Assembly (NCBI RefSeq): GCF_006491995.1
Contig: NZ_VHHP01000003.1
Location: 52,413-116,412, forward strand
Origin: Metamycoplasma neophronis
GTDB taxonomy: Bacteria; Bacillota_I; Bacilli_A; Mycoplasmatales; Metamycoplasmataceae
Length of the DNA stretch: 64,000 nucleotides
Direction: 5' to 3'
The notes under the pieces were generated by a model, which did no database searches, was not told the origin of the DNA, and was given only the letters and a program-made list of their open reading frames with translations. Of this stretch, positions 55,117 through 64,000 are shown piece by piece (the stretch's first letter is position 1; each line of letters opens with the position of its first letter). Position numbers and translations under genes: made by a program.

Positions 55117-56106
55117 ATGAAAAATAAAATAGCAATATTAGGCAGTGGAGCAATGGGAACTGCATGTGCTACAGTTTTGGCAAATAATAATCATGACATT
55201 ATTATTTATGGAATTGATTTAAAAGAACTAAGTGACCTTGAAAAAGGCTGCAATACCAAATATTTTTCAGACCAAATAAAAATACCCTCATTTACTACAA
55301 CAACTGATTTAAGCGCCGCAATTAAAGATGTTGATTATATTTTGTTTGCAATACCAACTAAATTTTTACCAAGTGTATTCGAATTAGTAATTAATAAATT
55401 AGAAAAAAAAGTTATTATTATTAATGTTGCTAAGGGATTTTGGCCCGAAAGTAATATATCTGTACATGAAAAAATGGACAGTTTAACTAAGTTGAATAAA
55501 AATGTTAAGGGCATTGTATCATTGATAGGTCCATCTTTTGCTTTAGACATTGTTAATAGAAATATAACATTAGTTGATGCCGTTTCTTATGATCTTGAGC
55601 TAGCTAATGATATTCAAAATCTTTTTTCTAATGACTACTTTAGAGTTTATTCTCAAACCGATGTAAAAGGAGCAGAAGCCGGCGCAATTTTTAAAAATAT
55701 TATTGCAATCGCTTCTGGCATGTTAGATGCCTTAGGTTATTCAACCAATACTCAAATAGCATTATTAACACGTAGTATTGTAGAAATGAAAGAATTTACT
55801 AAATTTATTGGCGGAAACATTGAAACTAATAATGGTTTAACAGGGCTTGGGGATTTAATGCTTACTGCATTATCAGATAAATCTCGCAACTACACTTATG
55901 GCAAAAACTTTTTTAATAAAGATTTTGATGCAAACAAATTAACCATTGAAGGTTTAAAATCAATTGAAGTTGTTTATAATCAATATATAAAAAATAAAAC
56001 ATTAGATTTACCAATAATTGAATCAATTTATAAAATCATATACTTAAAAAACGACCCGAATGAAATAATTAAAACATTAATGAAACGACCTTTAAAAACT
56101 GAATAG
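55117..56106 (+). CDS. gpsA: Glycerol-3-phosphate dehydrogenase [NAD(P)+]
   Basis: 329 residues, GpsA length. N-terminal nucleotide fold ILGSGAMGTACATVLANN, FAIPTKFLPSVF, then GPSFALDIVNR near 147, EAGAIFKNIIAIASGM near 188 with the catalytic Lys, and NNGLTGLGDLMLTALSDKSRNYTYG near 250. Makes glycerol-3-phosphate for phospholipids, upstream of PgsA. Starts one base after the der stop. Confidence 0.95.
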   Translation: MKNKIAILGSGAMGTACATVLANNNHDIIIYGIDLKELSDLEKGCNTKYFSDQIKIPSFTTTTDLSAAIKDVDYILFAIPTKFLPSVFELVINKLEKKVIIINVAKGFWPESNISVHEKMDSLTKLNKNVKGIVSLIGPSFALDIVNRNITLVDAVSYDLELANDIQNLFSNDYFRVYSQTDVKGAEAGAIFKNIIAIASGMLDALGYSTNTQIALLTRSIVEMKEFTKFIGGNIETNNGLTGLGDLMLTALSDKSRNYTYGKNFFNKDFDANKLTIEGLKSIEVVYNQYIKNKTLDLPIIESIYKIIYLKNDPNEIIKTLMKRPLKTE

Positions 56107-56117
56107 AGGTATATATT

Positions 56118-56414
56118 ATGAATAAAAAAGAATTAATTGAAAGAGTTAGCGAACAAACTGGAATTCAACAATATTCAATTGAAGGAGCCTTTGATGGAAT
56201 TATTGCTGTTATTTCAGAAGAAATAAAAGCTGGCAATTCTATTTCAATATCTGGTTTTGGAAATTTCTCATCTAAATTCATCCCCGGAAAAACAAAAACC
56301 CACAATATTACAAAAGAAATAATTGAAGTCGCACCTAAAATTGATCCAAGATTTAAATTTTCATCAGCTTACAAAGATAGATTAAATGGTGTAAGCAAAA
56401 AAAATAAAAAATAA
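56118..56414 (+). CDS. hup: HU-family nucleoid protein
   Basis: 98 residues. MNKKELIERVSEQTG and ISISGFGNFSSKF are classic HU motifs. The DNA-clasping arm region (IPGKTKTHNITKEIIEVAP) keeps a Pro at its end but lacks the RxGRNPxT consensus. Compacts DNA. Last gene of the cmk-der-gpsA-hup unit; its stop touches that of recU on the other strand. Confidence 0.9.
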   Translation: MNKKELIERVSEQTGIQQYSIEGAFDGIIAVISEEIKAGNSISISGFGNFSSKFIPGKTKTHNITKEIIEVAPKIDPRFKFSSAYKDRLNGVSKKNKK

Positions 56415-56906
56415 TTAAATATAATTTATGAAATCCAGTACGCCTGGAAAACTTAATTCTAAAATAATGCCTTGTTCTTTGCATAAATCAAAGGACAATG
56501 TTTTTTTATTTTTAATTATATTTTTAAGGTCACTATGCTTGATTAAAATAAATTTATTTTGAATTTTAAAATAAAATATTCAAAAAGCTATACCTCCAAA
56601 TGATTCGACTAAAGATAAATATTCAATTTGGTGGTTTTTAATATTTGCTAAGGATAAATTCTTATCCTCTGTACTTTTTGCTTCAAAAGCAAGAAATTTT
56701 CCTTTATATATTCCATAATAATCTACAGTACTTTTAGATTTTATTGTTGCTTCTTTTAATACTAACTTATGATTTTTAATATCGACACCTTTAAACTGTA
56801 CATCAAGATTTTTCTTATGGATCATCGCAACTTTTTGGTTAAAATAAAACAAGTTAGTACTATTGATTATTGATTCCAATAACATGCCTTTATTTTTTAC
56901 ATTCAT
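56415..56906 (-). CDS. recU: RecU-like Holliday junction resolvase
   Basis: 163 residues. NVKNKGMLLESIINSTNLFY near the start (family GmafE..In.tN.yY), STVDYYGIYKGKFLAFEAKST near 68-88 with the nuclease D-x-E-x-K type residues, and NIKNHQIEYLSLVESFGGIAFW (family l..HQi..l......GGiaF.li). Resolves recombination intermediates, partner of RuvAB. Shorter than B. subtilis RecU (~206). One UGA-Trp. Confidence 0.92.
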
Positions 56907-56987
56907 ATATATTAATTAAACCATAAAAACCAAGCTCTCATTTCGGCATATTTTAGTATAAATTTCTTTAATTTTTATTAAAGTAAA

Positions 56988-57015
56988 AAGCTTCCACAAT
57001 TAAATTGTGTAGCTT
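56988..57015 (-). terminator. Terminator of the lipoprotein operon
   Basis: CACAAT / ATTGTG inner stem and AAGCT / AGCTT outer stem with a small internal loop; minus-strand T5 follows. Confidence 0.65.
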
Positions 57016-57026
57016 CATAATCCATA

Positions 57027-57824
57027 TTATTTAATAAAATTAATTAAGATATTATCTAAGCCATAATCTATATCAACGTTTTTCAATAAAACATCATAAA
57101 CTGTGTAGAAGTTATTATCTAGATTTATGTGATTATTATTATCATAAATATTGTTTTTTGCTAATTCATAATCATTTAAAAATTTATTTAAAAATTCGTT
57201 TTTGATTTGCTTTTGTATTTCTTTTAATAAATTGTTCAAAACTTTAGTTAAATTTATAATCGGAATTTCTTCTGATTCAAAAATAGTAATTGAAAAATTT
57301 TCATCATATAGATATTTTTTATAATCGGATTTAACTTGTTCTTTACCTTTATTTATGTCGTCATACTTATTAGAATTATTAAACGGATTATTTTCTAAAT
57401 AAAAGTTTAAATTAGATAGGGAAATTAATAAATTTTTTATAATTCAATTTAATTTAATTAAATTCATTGAAAAAGTATTTATATTGATGTTTTTTAGATC
57501 AAAATTTGCAGCAAAATAGTCCATTAAATTTTGGGAAAAAGTTTTAATTGATTGTTCTTTTGCTAATTCGTATAAAGATGATGCCAAATTATTATATTCT
57601 TTATAAAATAAGTAATATTGCGCTATAAAAGGTCTATAAATTTCTTTTATTTTTAAAGCAGCTAAAACAAAATGATCAACAAAATAATGTTGGCTTTCTT
57701 GGCTTGTTTTTACTGATTCTGTTGCTGCATTTCTCATAGCGCTTTTATTATCTTGGCATCCAATGGATGATAAAGGCAACAAACAAGCCGAAACAGTTGG
57801 AATTAAAATTCAATGTTTTTTCAT
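57027..57824 (-). CDS. Lipoprotein, third gene of operon
   Basis: 265 residues. Signal peptide MKKHWILIPTVSACLLPLSS ending in a lipobox with Cys near 23 (SIGCQDN), so it is probably a diacylated surface lipoprotein. The mature part is helical, rich in Asn/Lys, with no known domain. The ATG overlaps the stop of the upstream lipoprotein (TAATG), with AAGGAG inside that gene. One or two UGA-Trp codons. Function unknown. Confidence 0.7.
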
Positions 57825-59662
57825 TATTTAACTCCTTTTTTAACTAATTCAAATTGATTCTGCTTATCGCCTTGATAGCCTTTAAAACCAAATAATTTAA
57901 TTTTCATTTCATAAAATGGCTGTTCATTATCAGTGCTAAATTCAACATCAGCATCATTGATAAATTTATAAAAACCAAATGTTAGTATTGCCTCGCCGTT
58001 GCCTTGATTTTCAATTTTGGTTAATTCAATTTTTTTTATACCTGAATTAATTTTATTTTGTTCGGTTTCCAAAGCATAAGCTAATAAATAATTATTCAGA
58101 TAAGCAGTCATCGTTAGTAAAGCTTCGTTGTTTATATCTAGGGCATTAATGTCTGTTTCGTTTCGATTTTCTCATTTTGAATATATTTTATTTATCGCAC
58201 GCAATACCAAACTTCCAAATGGTTTAGTTTGATCCATATCAACAAAATCATCCAATGCTATACCAGATGGTAAATAATCTTTTTTGTCTCGGAAAGCATA
58301 ATAATCAGCACCAGTTAATTTTTCAATAGCTAAATTTTTTAAGGCTAGGCCTTTTAAATAATGTCCGTGATCATCAAAATTAGAACTTAACAAAACATAT
58401 TTTTTTATATGGTTATTGATATCTACAACATTAATGTGTAATCTAATAAGCTGTGAAGTATTAAAATAATCAGTAAAAGTGGCTTTTTCAATTCGATATT
58501 CTTTTTCTTTATTTTTATAAATATCAGGAACTGATAAATTGAGCATTTTTTGATTAAATTTATTAATCAAATAGACCAAACCACGCGAATTTCAATAATC
58601 GACTGAATCATATCCCTTAATAAAAAAATTAATATTATCTTTGATATCTAAATAAGCGAGACTTTTAAATTCCAACAAAGGATTTTGAACATGATTATTA
58701 AATAATGGTTCAATTTCTTTTAAACCCTGTGAACCAACTCCAAACTTCAAATTTGTTGCATAATTTCTAAAATTATTTATATAAAACTTTTTATTTTTAA
58801 ATAATTCATTAGCCAAAAGTGACCCATTAAATAATTCAATTTTATTTATAGAAAATGAAATGAAATTGTATGCTCCGTCTTTATTTTTTAATATTTCACT
58901 ATTTTTTCAATCAATATCAATTAATTTAATATGCAAATTAAATTTATTTAAGTAGATAATTAAAAAATTAATGAATGTTTTTCTGAATATTTCGCTTTCA
59001 TCCGATAATCAAGCATTAGCATCTATATACTCATTTCTAAAAATATTGTTTAATAATATGGTTTTATTTTTGTTATTACGAATATTTTGGGTTTTAACTA
59101 ATCCATAATTATTTCATAAATCATATACAAGTCTAAATATAATCGTTTGAAAATCTAAAAAATAAGGATCATCAATTCGGTAATAATCTTTATTTATGTT
59201 AATTAAATTTCCTAAATAATAAAATCAACCAGCATTATATCCGCCATGTTCTTTTATGGCATTAAAGTCATGCTCTCTAAATAAAGAATGATAGGCAACG
59301 TCACTTTTTTTATTAATAATTTTTATATTATTATATTCAGTTTCAATTTGGTTTCAATAACTTTTAGTTTTAAAATCTGGTATAAAAACAAAATCGGAAT
59401 TACTAAAAATTAAACCTTTATTATCATCAGGTCTTGCATTTTTTAAATAAACTTTTTTATTAGCATCATTCACATATAAAAATTGATTAATATTATTTAA
59501 TGATGCGATTTGTTCTAATGTTAGTTTAGATAAATATTTTTTAGTAACAACTTCTTCATCTACATAGACTTTATTATCAGTTTTCTCGCAAGATGAAGAC
59601 ATAATTATAGTCGGAAAAATTAAGCAAAAGGAAGGAATAATTAGTGATTTTTTAATCTTCAT
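57824..59662 (-). CDS. Large lipoprotein, second gene of operon
   Basis: 612 residues. Signal MKIKKSLIIPSFCLIFPTII with lipobox SSSC near 25. A large mature domain of mixed strand and helix, with several UGA-Trp; no recognised family. It starts inside the first lipoprotein gene (11-base overlap) and ends at the start of the third, so all three should be made together. Possibly a surface complex, but that is inference. Confidence 0.7.
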
Positions 59663-60242
59663 TATCTAGACCTGGTAATTGTAAATAAACGGTTTGATGC
59701 CCTTCTGTTTGTTTGCCATCTAAACATTTAATTTTGAAATAATAAAATAAATCTCTCTTCTGAGGGTCATATCCAAAATAGCAATGAAATTCATGATTAT
59801 TTCTAAAGTATGATAAATCAGGTATAAATATTTTAAAATATTTACTAAATTCGGGATTGTCCAAAGTCTCTGCATAAAATGTTGGACGACCAGCATAATC
59901 TAACGTATCTTTGAATCATTTTTGAATATTTTTTCACATTGTTTTAACGTATTCATCTTTTTCAATAGTAGATAGACTATTGTAATCATTATTAGCAAAA
60001 TCTGTCATGGTGAAAGTTGAATTTTTGATAGCGTTATCTACCGCTGCTCTTAATTCGGTGCCAATCAAACCATTATCACGATTAACATCTTCTTTAAATT
60101 TATTATTTGTATTAATTTCATCTTTAGTATTTATATTAAATTCGGTTTTATTTGAATTATTATTATTTTTTGCATTGCAACTAATTGCTAAAAAAGGCAA
60201 TGCTATGATTGTTCCCATAGTAATATAATGTTTTATTTTCAT
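59652..60242 (-). CDS. Lipoprotein, first gene of operon
   Basis: 196 residues. Signal MKIKHYITMGTIIALPFLAI with lipobox AISC (Cys ~22), followed by an Asn/Lys-rich spacer typical of mycoplasma lipoproteins, then a domain with GYDPQKRDLFYYFKIKC. AGGGGAG precedes the ATG. First gene of the three-gene unit, divergent from the M28 peptidase. Family unknown. Confidence 0.7.
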
Positions 60243-60358
60243 ACAACTCCCCTTAATTTTATATATATTTATTTTAACCCAGGCGTATTAATAATTAAAA
60301 AAAATTCCTAAAATTATCGTTTTTTTATGTCGAATAGTAATTTTTAGTTAAAATTTAG

Positions 60359-60380
60359 GTATACATAATGTTATGTATGC
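60359..60380. promoter_or_regulatory. Operator-like palindrome upstream of M28 peptidase
   Basis: GTATACATAA - TG - TTATGTATGC, a near-perfect 10-bp dyad, 25 bases before the ATG of the peptidase and between two divergent genes. It overlaps where a -10 or start site would fall. It could be a repressor site or a 5' UTR hairpin. Confidence 0.4.
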
Positions 60381-60404
60381 AAGCAAAAATACAAAGGAGA
60401 ATAA

Positions 60405-62030
60405 ATGGCAAATAAAAATGCTTTAAAAATTGGTCTTATTACCGGTTCAGTTATTGCCGTTCCAGCATTACTTGGAATTGGAATAGGTATCGGTTACGCT
60501 ACAAAAAATAATGTGAAAGAAGCGGACTACCAAAAATTAGATTCATACAAAATTTTTAATAACTTTATTACTCAAACAAGAGGAAGAAAAGCCGGCAATG
60601 CTAATAACTTTATTGCAACAAGTCTAGTAACAAATCAAGTTGAAAATAAACCTGCTTATTATGGAATTAAGCTTGAAGAAGGCCAAACATTGACCTCAGA
60701 AATTTTACAACCCTTATTTCCATTAACAACAGATATTTCCCAAAGTGACAAAAATATTTTGGGAAGTTATAGAGCTCATGAAATTCTTAAAAAGACAATT
60801 GCAGAAATGGGCTACGCAAATGTCGGAGATGAAATTACTACTTACCCAACACAAAATACAACACCAGAAACAACTCCTACAGCAGCTACTGATACAACAA
60901 TCACAAAATTGAATAAATCAGGAAAGGCAATCACAACTTTTAATTCAGAAGGTTCATTTGCTAATATTGTTACAAAAATGAACACCGCTCTAACCCAAGA
61001 TGGATTTTTTACACAAGGCTTCTTGTATAATTTAAGTCCTACAAGCGTTAATAACGTTGGTACAAATGTTGTTGTAACAATTAACCCAACAAATACAGCT
61101 AAAGCGTCTGCGAAAGACTTTTACATTGTTTCACACTATGACTCAACAAATAACGTAGGGCCAAAGGGTAATTCTTGAGGTGCAACCGATAATGCTTCGG
61201 GAGTTTCAGTAAACCTAGGTCTATTAAAATACTTTTCAGATCCAAAAAATAGAGAAAACCTAGGAGTAAGATTACATATCATTTTTGTTGATGCTGAAGA
61301 ATTAGGAAAATTAGGTTCAGAAGCATTTGTCGCTCAATTCTTAACTTCAAATATCGTTGAAAATGCCGAACAAAATAGCTTATTGGCAAACTCAATAGGT
61401 ATGATTAATATGGATACCGTTGCAGGTGGAAACAGAATGTATGTTCACTCACCTAATACTAATCCTGAATTAGGAGCAGCGAAAGGTAACTTGTCAACAA
61501 TTATTCGTGACCAAATTAATGCTGTTTCAAGAATCAGAAGTGTGCAATTGAATAAAATTGAAGAAGAACTAGAAATTCACCCAATGTTTTCAGCCGGAGA
61601 ATATAAACCAGGTGAAACTGGTGACTGATCTGATCATGCTCCATTTTATATCAAAGCCAAATTACCAGTTGCTTACATTGAATCAACAGACTTTTCAGTT
61701 AAAGCTAAATCAGGTTTATACGATGGATATGCTCAAACCAACAACCCTGCAGCATGATTAAGACAAGGTGATGGCGAACTACTTCCTACTAAATTAAACA
61801 TGAGAAAATTAAACAACGGTATTATTGAATTATGAGACTACCCAGGTGATAAAGGAGACTACTTAGTTCTAGGTGATATTTGACATAGTGACTTAGATAC
61901 ACCTGCTTGAGTCAATGAACATCAAGGTGCTAAATTTTATAAACAATTAGATACTGTTTTAGAAACATTAAAGGCATACCTAGTTTCAATGTATGAAATT
62001 AAAGGAACAACAATTGAATATTTTTTATAA
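60405..62030 (+). CDS. Membrane-anchored M28-family metallopeptidase
   Basis: 541 residues. N-terminal anchor (about 7-30, IGLITGSVIAVPALLGIGIGI), a Thr/Pro-rich stretch near 150-165, then an M28 domain with a full two-zinc site: SHYDS (His), GATDNASG (Asp), DAEELGKLGSEAF (Glu-Glu), NMDTVAGG (Asp), DWSDHAPF (His). It probably trims peptides or proteins at the cell surface, feeding amino acids. AAAGGAGA precedes the ATG. Several UGA-Trp, including NSWGATD. Confidence 0.9.
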
Positions 62031-62059
62031 TTAAAAATATTTAAAAAATATACTATTTT

Positions 62060-62090
62060 AAAATCTACTGTTATAGAAGCAGTAGATTTT
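62060..62090 (+). terminator. Terminator after M28 peptidase
   Basis: 11-bp perfect stem AAAATCTACTG / CAGTAGATTTT with a 9-nt loop, AT-rich tail. Confidence 0.75.
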
Positions 62091-62401
62091 AATATTTAAA
62101 ATAAACATACTAGATCTTTCTTAAATTAAATAAGCAATTTAAATTCAAAGTAAAATAATAAATTAAATGACAAAATATTTTAAAACTAATAGGACAATAA
62201 TTTTATTAAACATATTATCTTTTATTGACGTTATTGCTAAAAATATTTTGTTTCCCATTAAAATACATATTAAATAATTGTTTTGTAATATTAAAATATA
62301 ACAAAAAAATATGCAAAAAAGATTCAAAATAAAGTTAATAAAAACATTAAATAACAGATTTAAAAATAAAACAGCTAGTTTATTAGTCTATTAAAAAGCA
62401 T
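62091..62401. other. AT-rich gene-free stretch
   Basis: About 310 bases with no open frame on either strand, no tRNA-like fold and no clear promoter. It lies between two strong terminator hairpins. It may be plain spacer or the remains of a decayed gene; I see no residual protein similarity. Confidence 0.5.
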
Positions 62402-62446
62402 AAATAAAACACCATATATCTTAACGGATGATATGGTGTTTTATTT
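62402..62446. terminator. Long perfect hairpin downstream of repeat surface protein
   Basis: 16-bp perfect inverted repeat (AAATAAAACACCATAT and its complement) with a 13-nt loop. It probably ends the minus-strand surface gene (stop at 62594), though it lies ~150 bases beyond it. The remaining bases 62447-62593 show nothing else. Confidence 0.6.
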
Positions 62447-62593
62447 GTTTGCTATATAGTATATTAAAATAAATTTAGTTTTTATTTTAGATAATCAATT
62501 TTTAATGCGCTAATTTGGAGCTAAAAATTTATAAAGCTAGTTAATAAAAGTATTTCAATGTATACTTATGAATATTTTATTGATTACACAATT

Positions 62594-64000
62594 TTAACTC
62601 AAGAAAAGTTTATATGTTTTAGAAGTTTTTTTCGCTTCTGCTTGTTGTACAGATTCTTCTGGATTACTTTCATTTATTAAAAACTTAAATTGAACAAAAT
62701 AACGATTTGACGCTGGATCTTTTTCTGCATGCAAGACTTTTGTATTGTTCGAACCAAATTCAGAATTATACATAAATCTAAACAAATAATTAATATCAGG
62801 TTTACCTTCAGGATTTCTTCAGGTAAGAGTTATTTCGTTTTTGGCTTTGCTTGAGCTTTCTCCATAGTGCAATATTTGCTTTTGTCTATCATATTTTAAA
62901 GTTACTTTGCCTTTGTTAGGGCCTTTTTTGGGCATTATATTATTAAATTTTGTTATTGTATTTTCTGATAATGCGGCCAATAATTCTTCGCCGCCATTAG
63001 AATCAAGAAGTTTTTTTACTTCATTAAATTTAATTACTAAATTATTTTCTTCATTTGGCCCTGTAGTTTCTTCTACTTTTAAATTAGTAAATTCTTTTTT
63101 AAACTCGAATAGTACATTTTTTTGCATTTCTTTTGTCAAATGTTTGTATGTTGCAATAACTTTAAATTCTATTTTAGTGTTATCGTTTTCCGGTTTATTT
63201 AATATGTATTCTTTAATTAATAAGATATTATTTAATTTTTCATCATTAAATATTTTTATTTTATCCCTATTATTTTTATTAAAATTACTAAATTCGATTT
63301 CTGCTTGACTAAATTCAGTTATTGGTTTATCTCCTAAAAACTCTAAGTTTATTCCTTTATTTCCAAATATTTCTTCATTAGTTGGCATTTCTTTATTTGT
63401 CATAACAGTAGAAATTAAATATTCTTTGTTTTTTACTAAAACTTTTCTATTTAAAGTAGAAGTTGCTTGATCATAATAATTGTCATTATCAAATTTTATT
63501 TCTTTATTATCAAGATTTATTCCATTAGATTTAAAAAGCTCGATGTAAACTGTTTTGGAATTGTTTGCAATATTTTCTTTGCCATTAACTATATTTAACC
63601 TTAATGATTTTATGGCAGATTCATTTAATTGTGATCCAAATGTATTCGAATAATAAGTGTCCGAGAATGTAATATTATCTTTTATAATTTTCGCTATAGC
63701 TTTTTCTTCAGTGTCTTTTCCAACTTGGATAGCTTGATTTAATTCACTAACTTTAGTTTCTAAAGTACTGAATTCTTCATCGAATTGGTTAGCTGAATCT
63801 CCTTCAACTTGGCTTAGTAAATTATCATATGCACTTTTGAAATCACTGTATTTTTCATTTGCATATTGTTTAGCTTCAGCTTCATTAACTTTAGCTAATA
63901 AGGTATTTAGTTTTTGCTTTCTATCTTGAATTCTTTTTGCCTTTTGAGCAGCTTCAGCATCTTTTGCAGTTTTGATTGCTTCATTTAATTCACTGACTTT
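62594..64000 (-). CDS. Repeat-containing surface protein, C-terminal part (5' end outside window)
   Basis: At least 468 residues; the start is beyond the right edge. The N-terminal visible part is coiled coil with an 82-residue repeat: KVSELNEAIK and KVSELNQAIQ start successive units, with YANEKYSDFKSAYDNLLSQV in between (FIVAR-like). A non-repeated C-terminal region of ~350 residues follows, ending KTYKLFLS. Large repeat proteins of this style (such as M. hominis Lmp) are surface adhesins or aggregation factors. The exact relation is uncertain. One UGA-Trp near the end. Confidence 0.7.
63737..64000 (-). repeat. 246-bp tandem repeat in surface protein gene
   Basis: A near-identical DNA segment (ATTTAATTCACT-A/G-ACTTT on the plus strand) recurs at 63737 and 63983, 246 bases apart, equal to 82 codons. 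It suggests an array continuing beyond the window. Confidence 0.55.

Noticed and set aside
57770-57824. Apparent frame change in the signal peptide of the third lipoprotein
   Set aside because: Careful re-reading shows one continuous frame from ATG 57824 through the lipobox to 57027; the shift was a reading slip.
1-64000. Many genes appearing broken by TGA
   Set aside because: The TGA codons are in frame at family Trp positions and a UCA tRNA-Trp is present; they are sense codons, not stops, selenocysteine sites or pseudogene lesions.
1-64000. CRISPR arrays, insertion sequences or integrated elements
   Set aside because: No regularly spaced direct repeats, no transposase frame and no terminal repeats with target duplication were seen.

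Overview
The window is from a Mollicute that reads UGA as tryptophan. Almost every long gene is interrupted by in-frame TGA where a Trp fits its family. There is a tRNA-Trp with anticodon UCA (44408-44482) and the release factor present is RF1. DNA is very AT-rich, several protein families are mycoplasma-specific, and together they point to the Hominis group (Mycoplasmopsis/Metamycoplasma-like). The species cannot be fixed from the sequence. Gene coordinates below join the pieces across UGA codons.

Layout. (1) 1-10271, minus strand: one tight transcription unit. It starts with a large surface protein resembling the immunoglobulin-blocking MIB family and continues one base later into an F1-like 'X0' ATPase cluster: 12-TM protein, 165-aa protein of unknown role, gamma-like, epsilon-like, 3-TM protein, alpha-like. 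The beta-like gene is expected just beyond position 1. No MIP (DUF31) protease lies beside MIB. (2) 10384-14443, minus: pgsA with an acidic tail, a membrane protein, a degenerate GH13 protein, holA. (3) 14540-17210, plus: yebC, comEA, comEC. (4) 17211-34440 and ruvA, minus: ligA, ECF transporter module ecfA1-ecfA2-ecfT, deoxynucleoside kinase, hpt, folD, the RNA quality-control block secG-rnr-smpB-ssrA (tmRNA), aspS, hisS, secDF, ruvA-ruvB.

(5) 35160-44309: ppa, then two related copies of a mycoplasma-specific module (small HTH-like protein followed by a ~380-aa protein). Between them lie nadE, efp, an Asp23-like gene, a transketolase-like gene that has lost key cofactor residues, and a pseudouridine synthase; acpP closes the region. 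(6) 44408-56414: tRNA-Trp, tRNA-Thr, an ABC exporter, prfA-prmC, dnaJ with a CIRCE operator, topA, two membrane or hypothetical genes, cmk-der-gpsA-hup, and convergent recU. (7) 57027-64000: surface biology, with a three-gene translationally coupled lipoprotein operon, a divergent membrane-anchored M28 metallopeptidase, and the 3' end of a coiled-coil repeat surface protein.

The most notable points are the MIB-led F1-like ATPase operon without MIP, the cofactor-site-less transketolase, the catalytically eroded GH13 protein, the duplicated small module, and the frequent placement of a -10 box 6-9 nt before an ATG with no Shine-Dalgarno, which suggests leaderless mRNAs.
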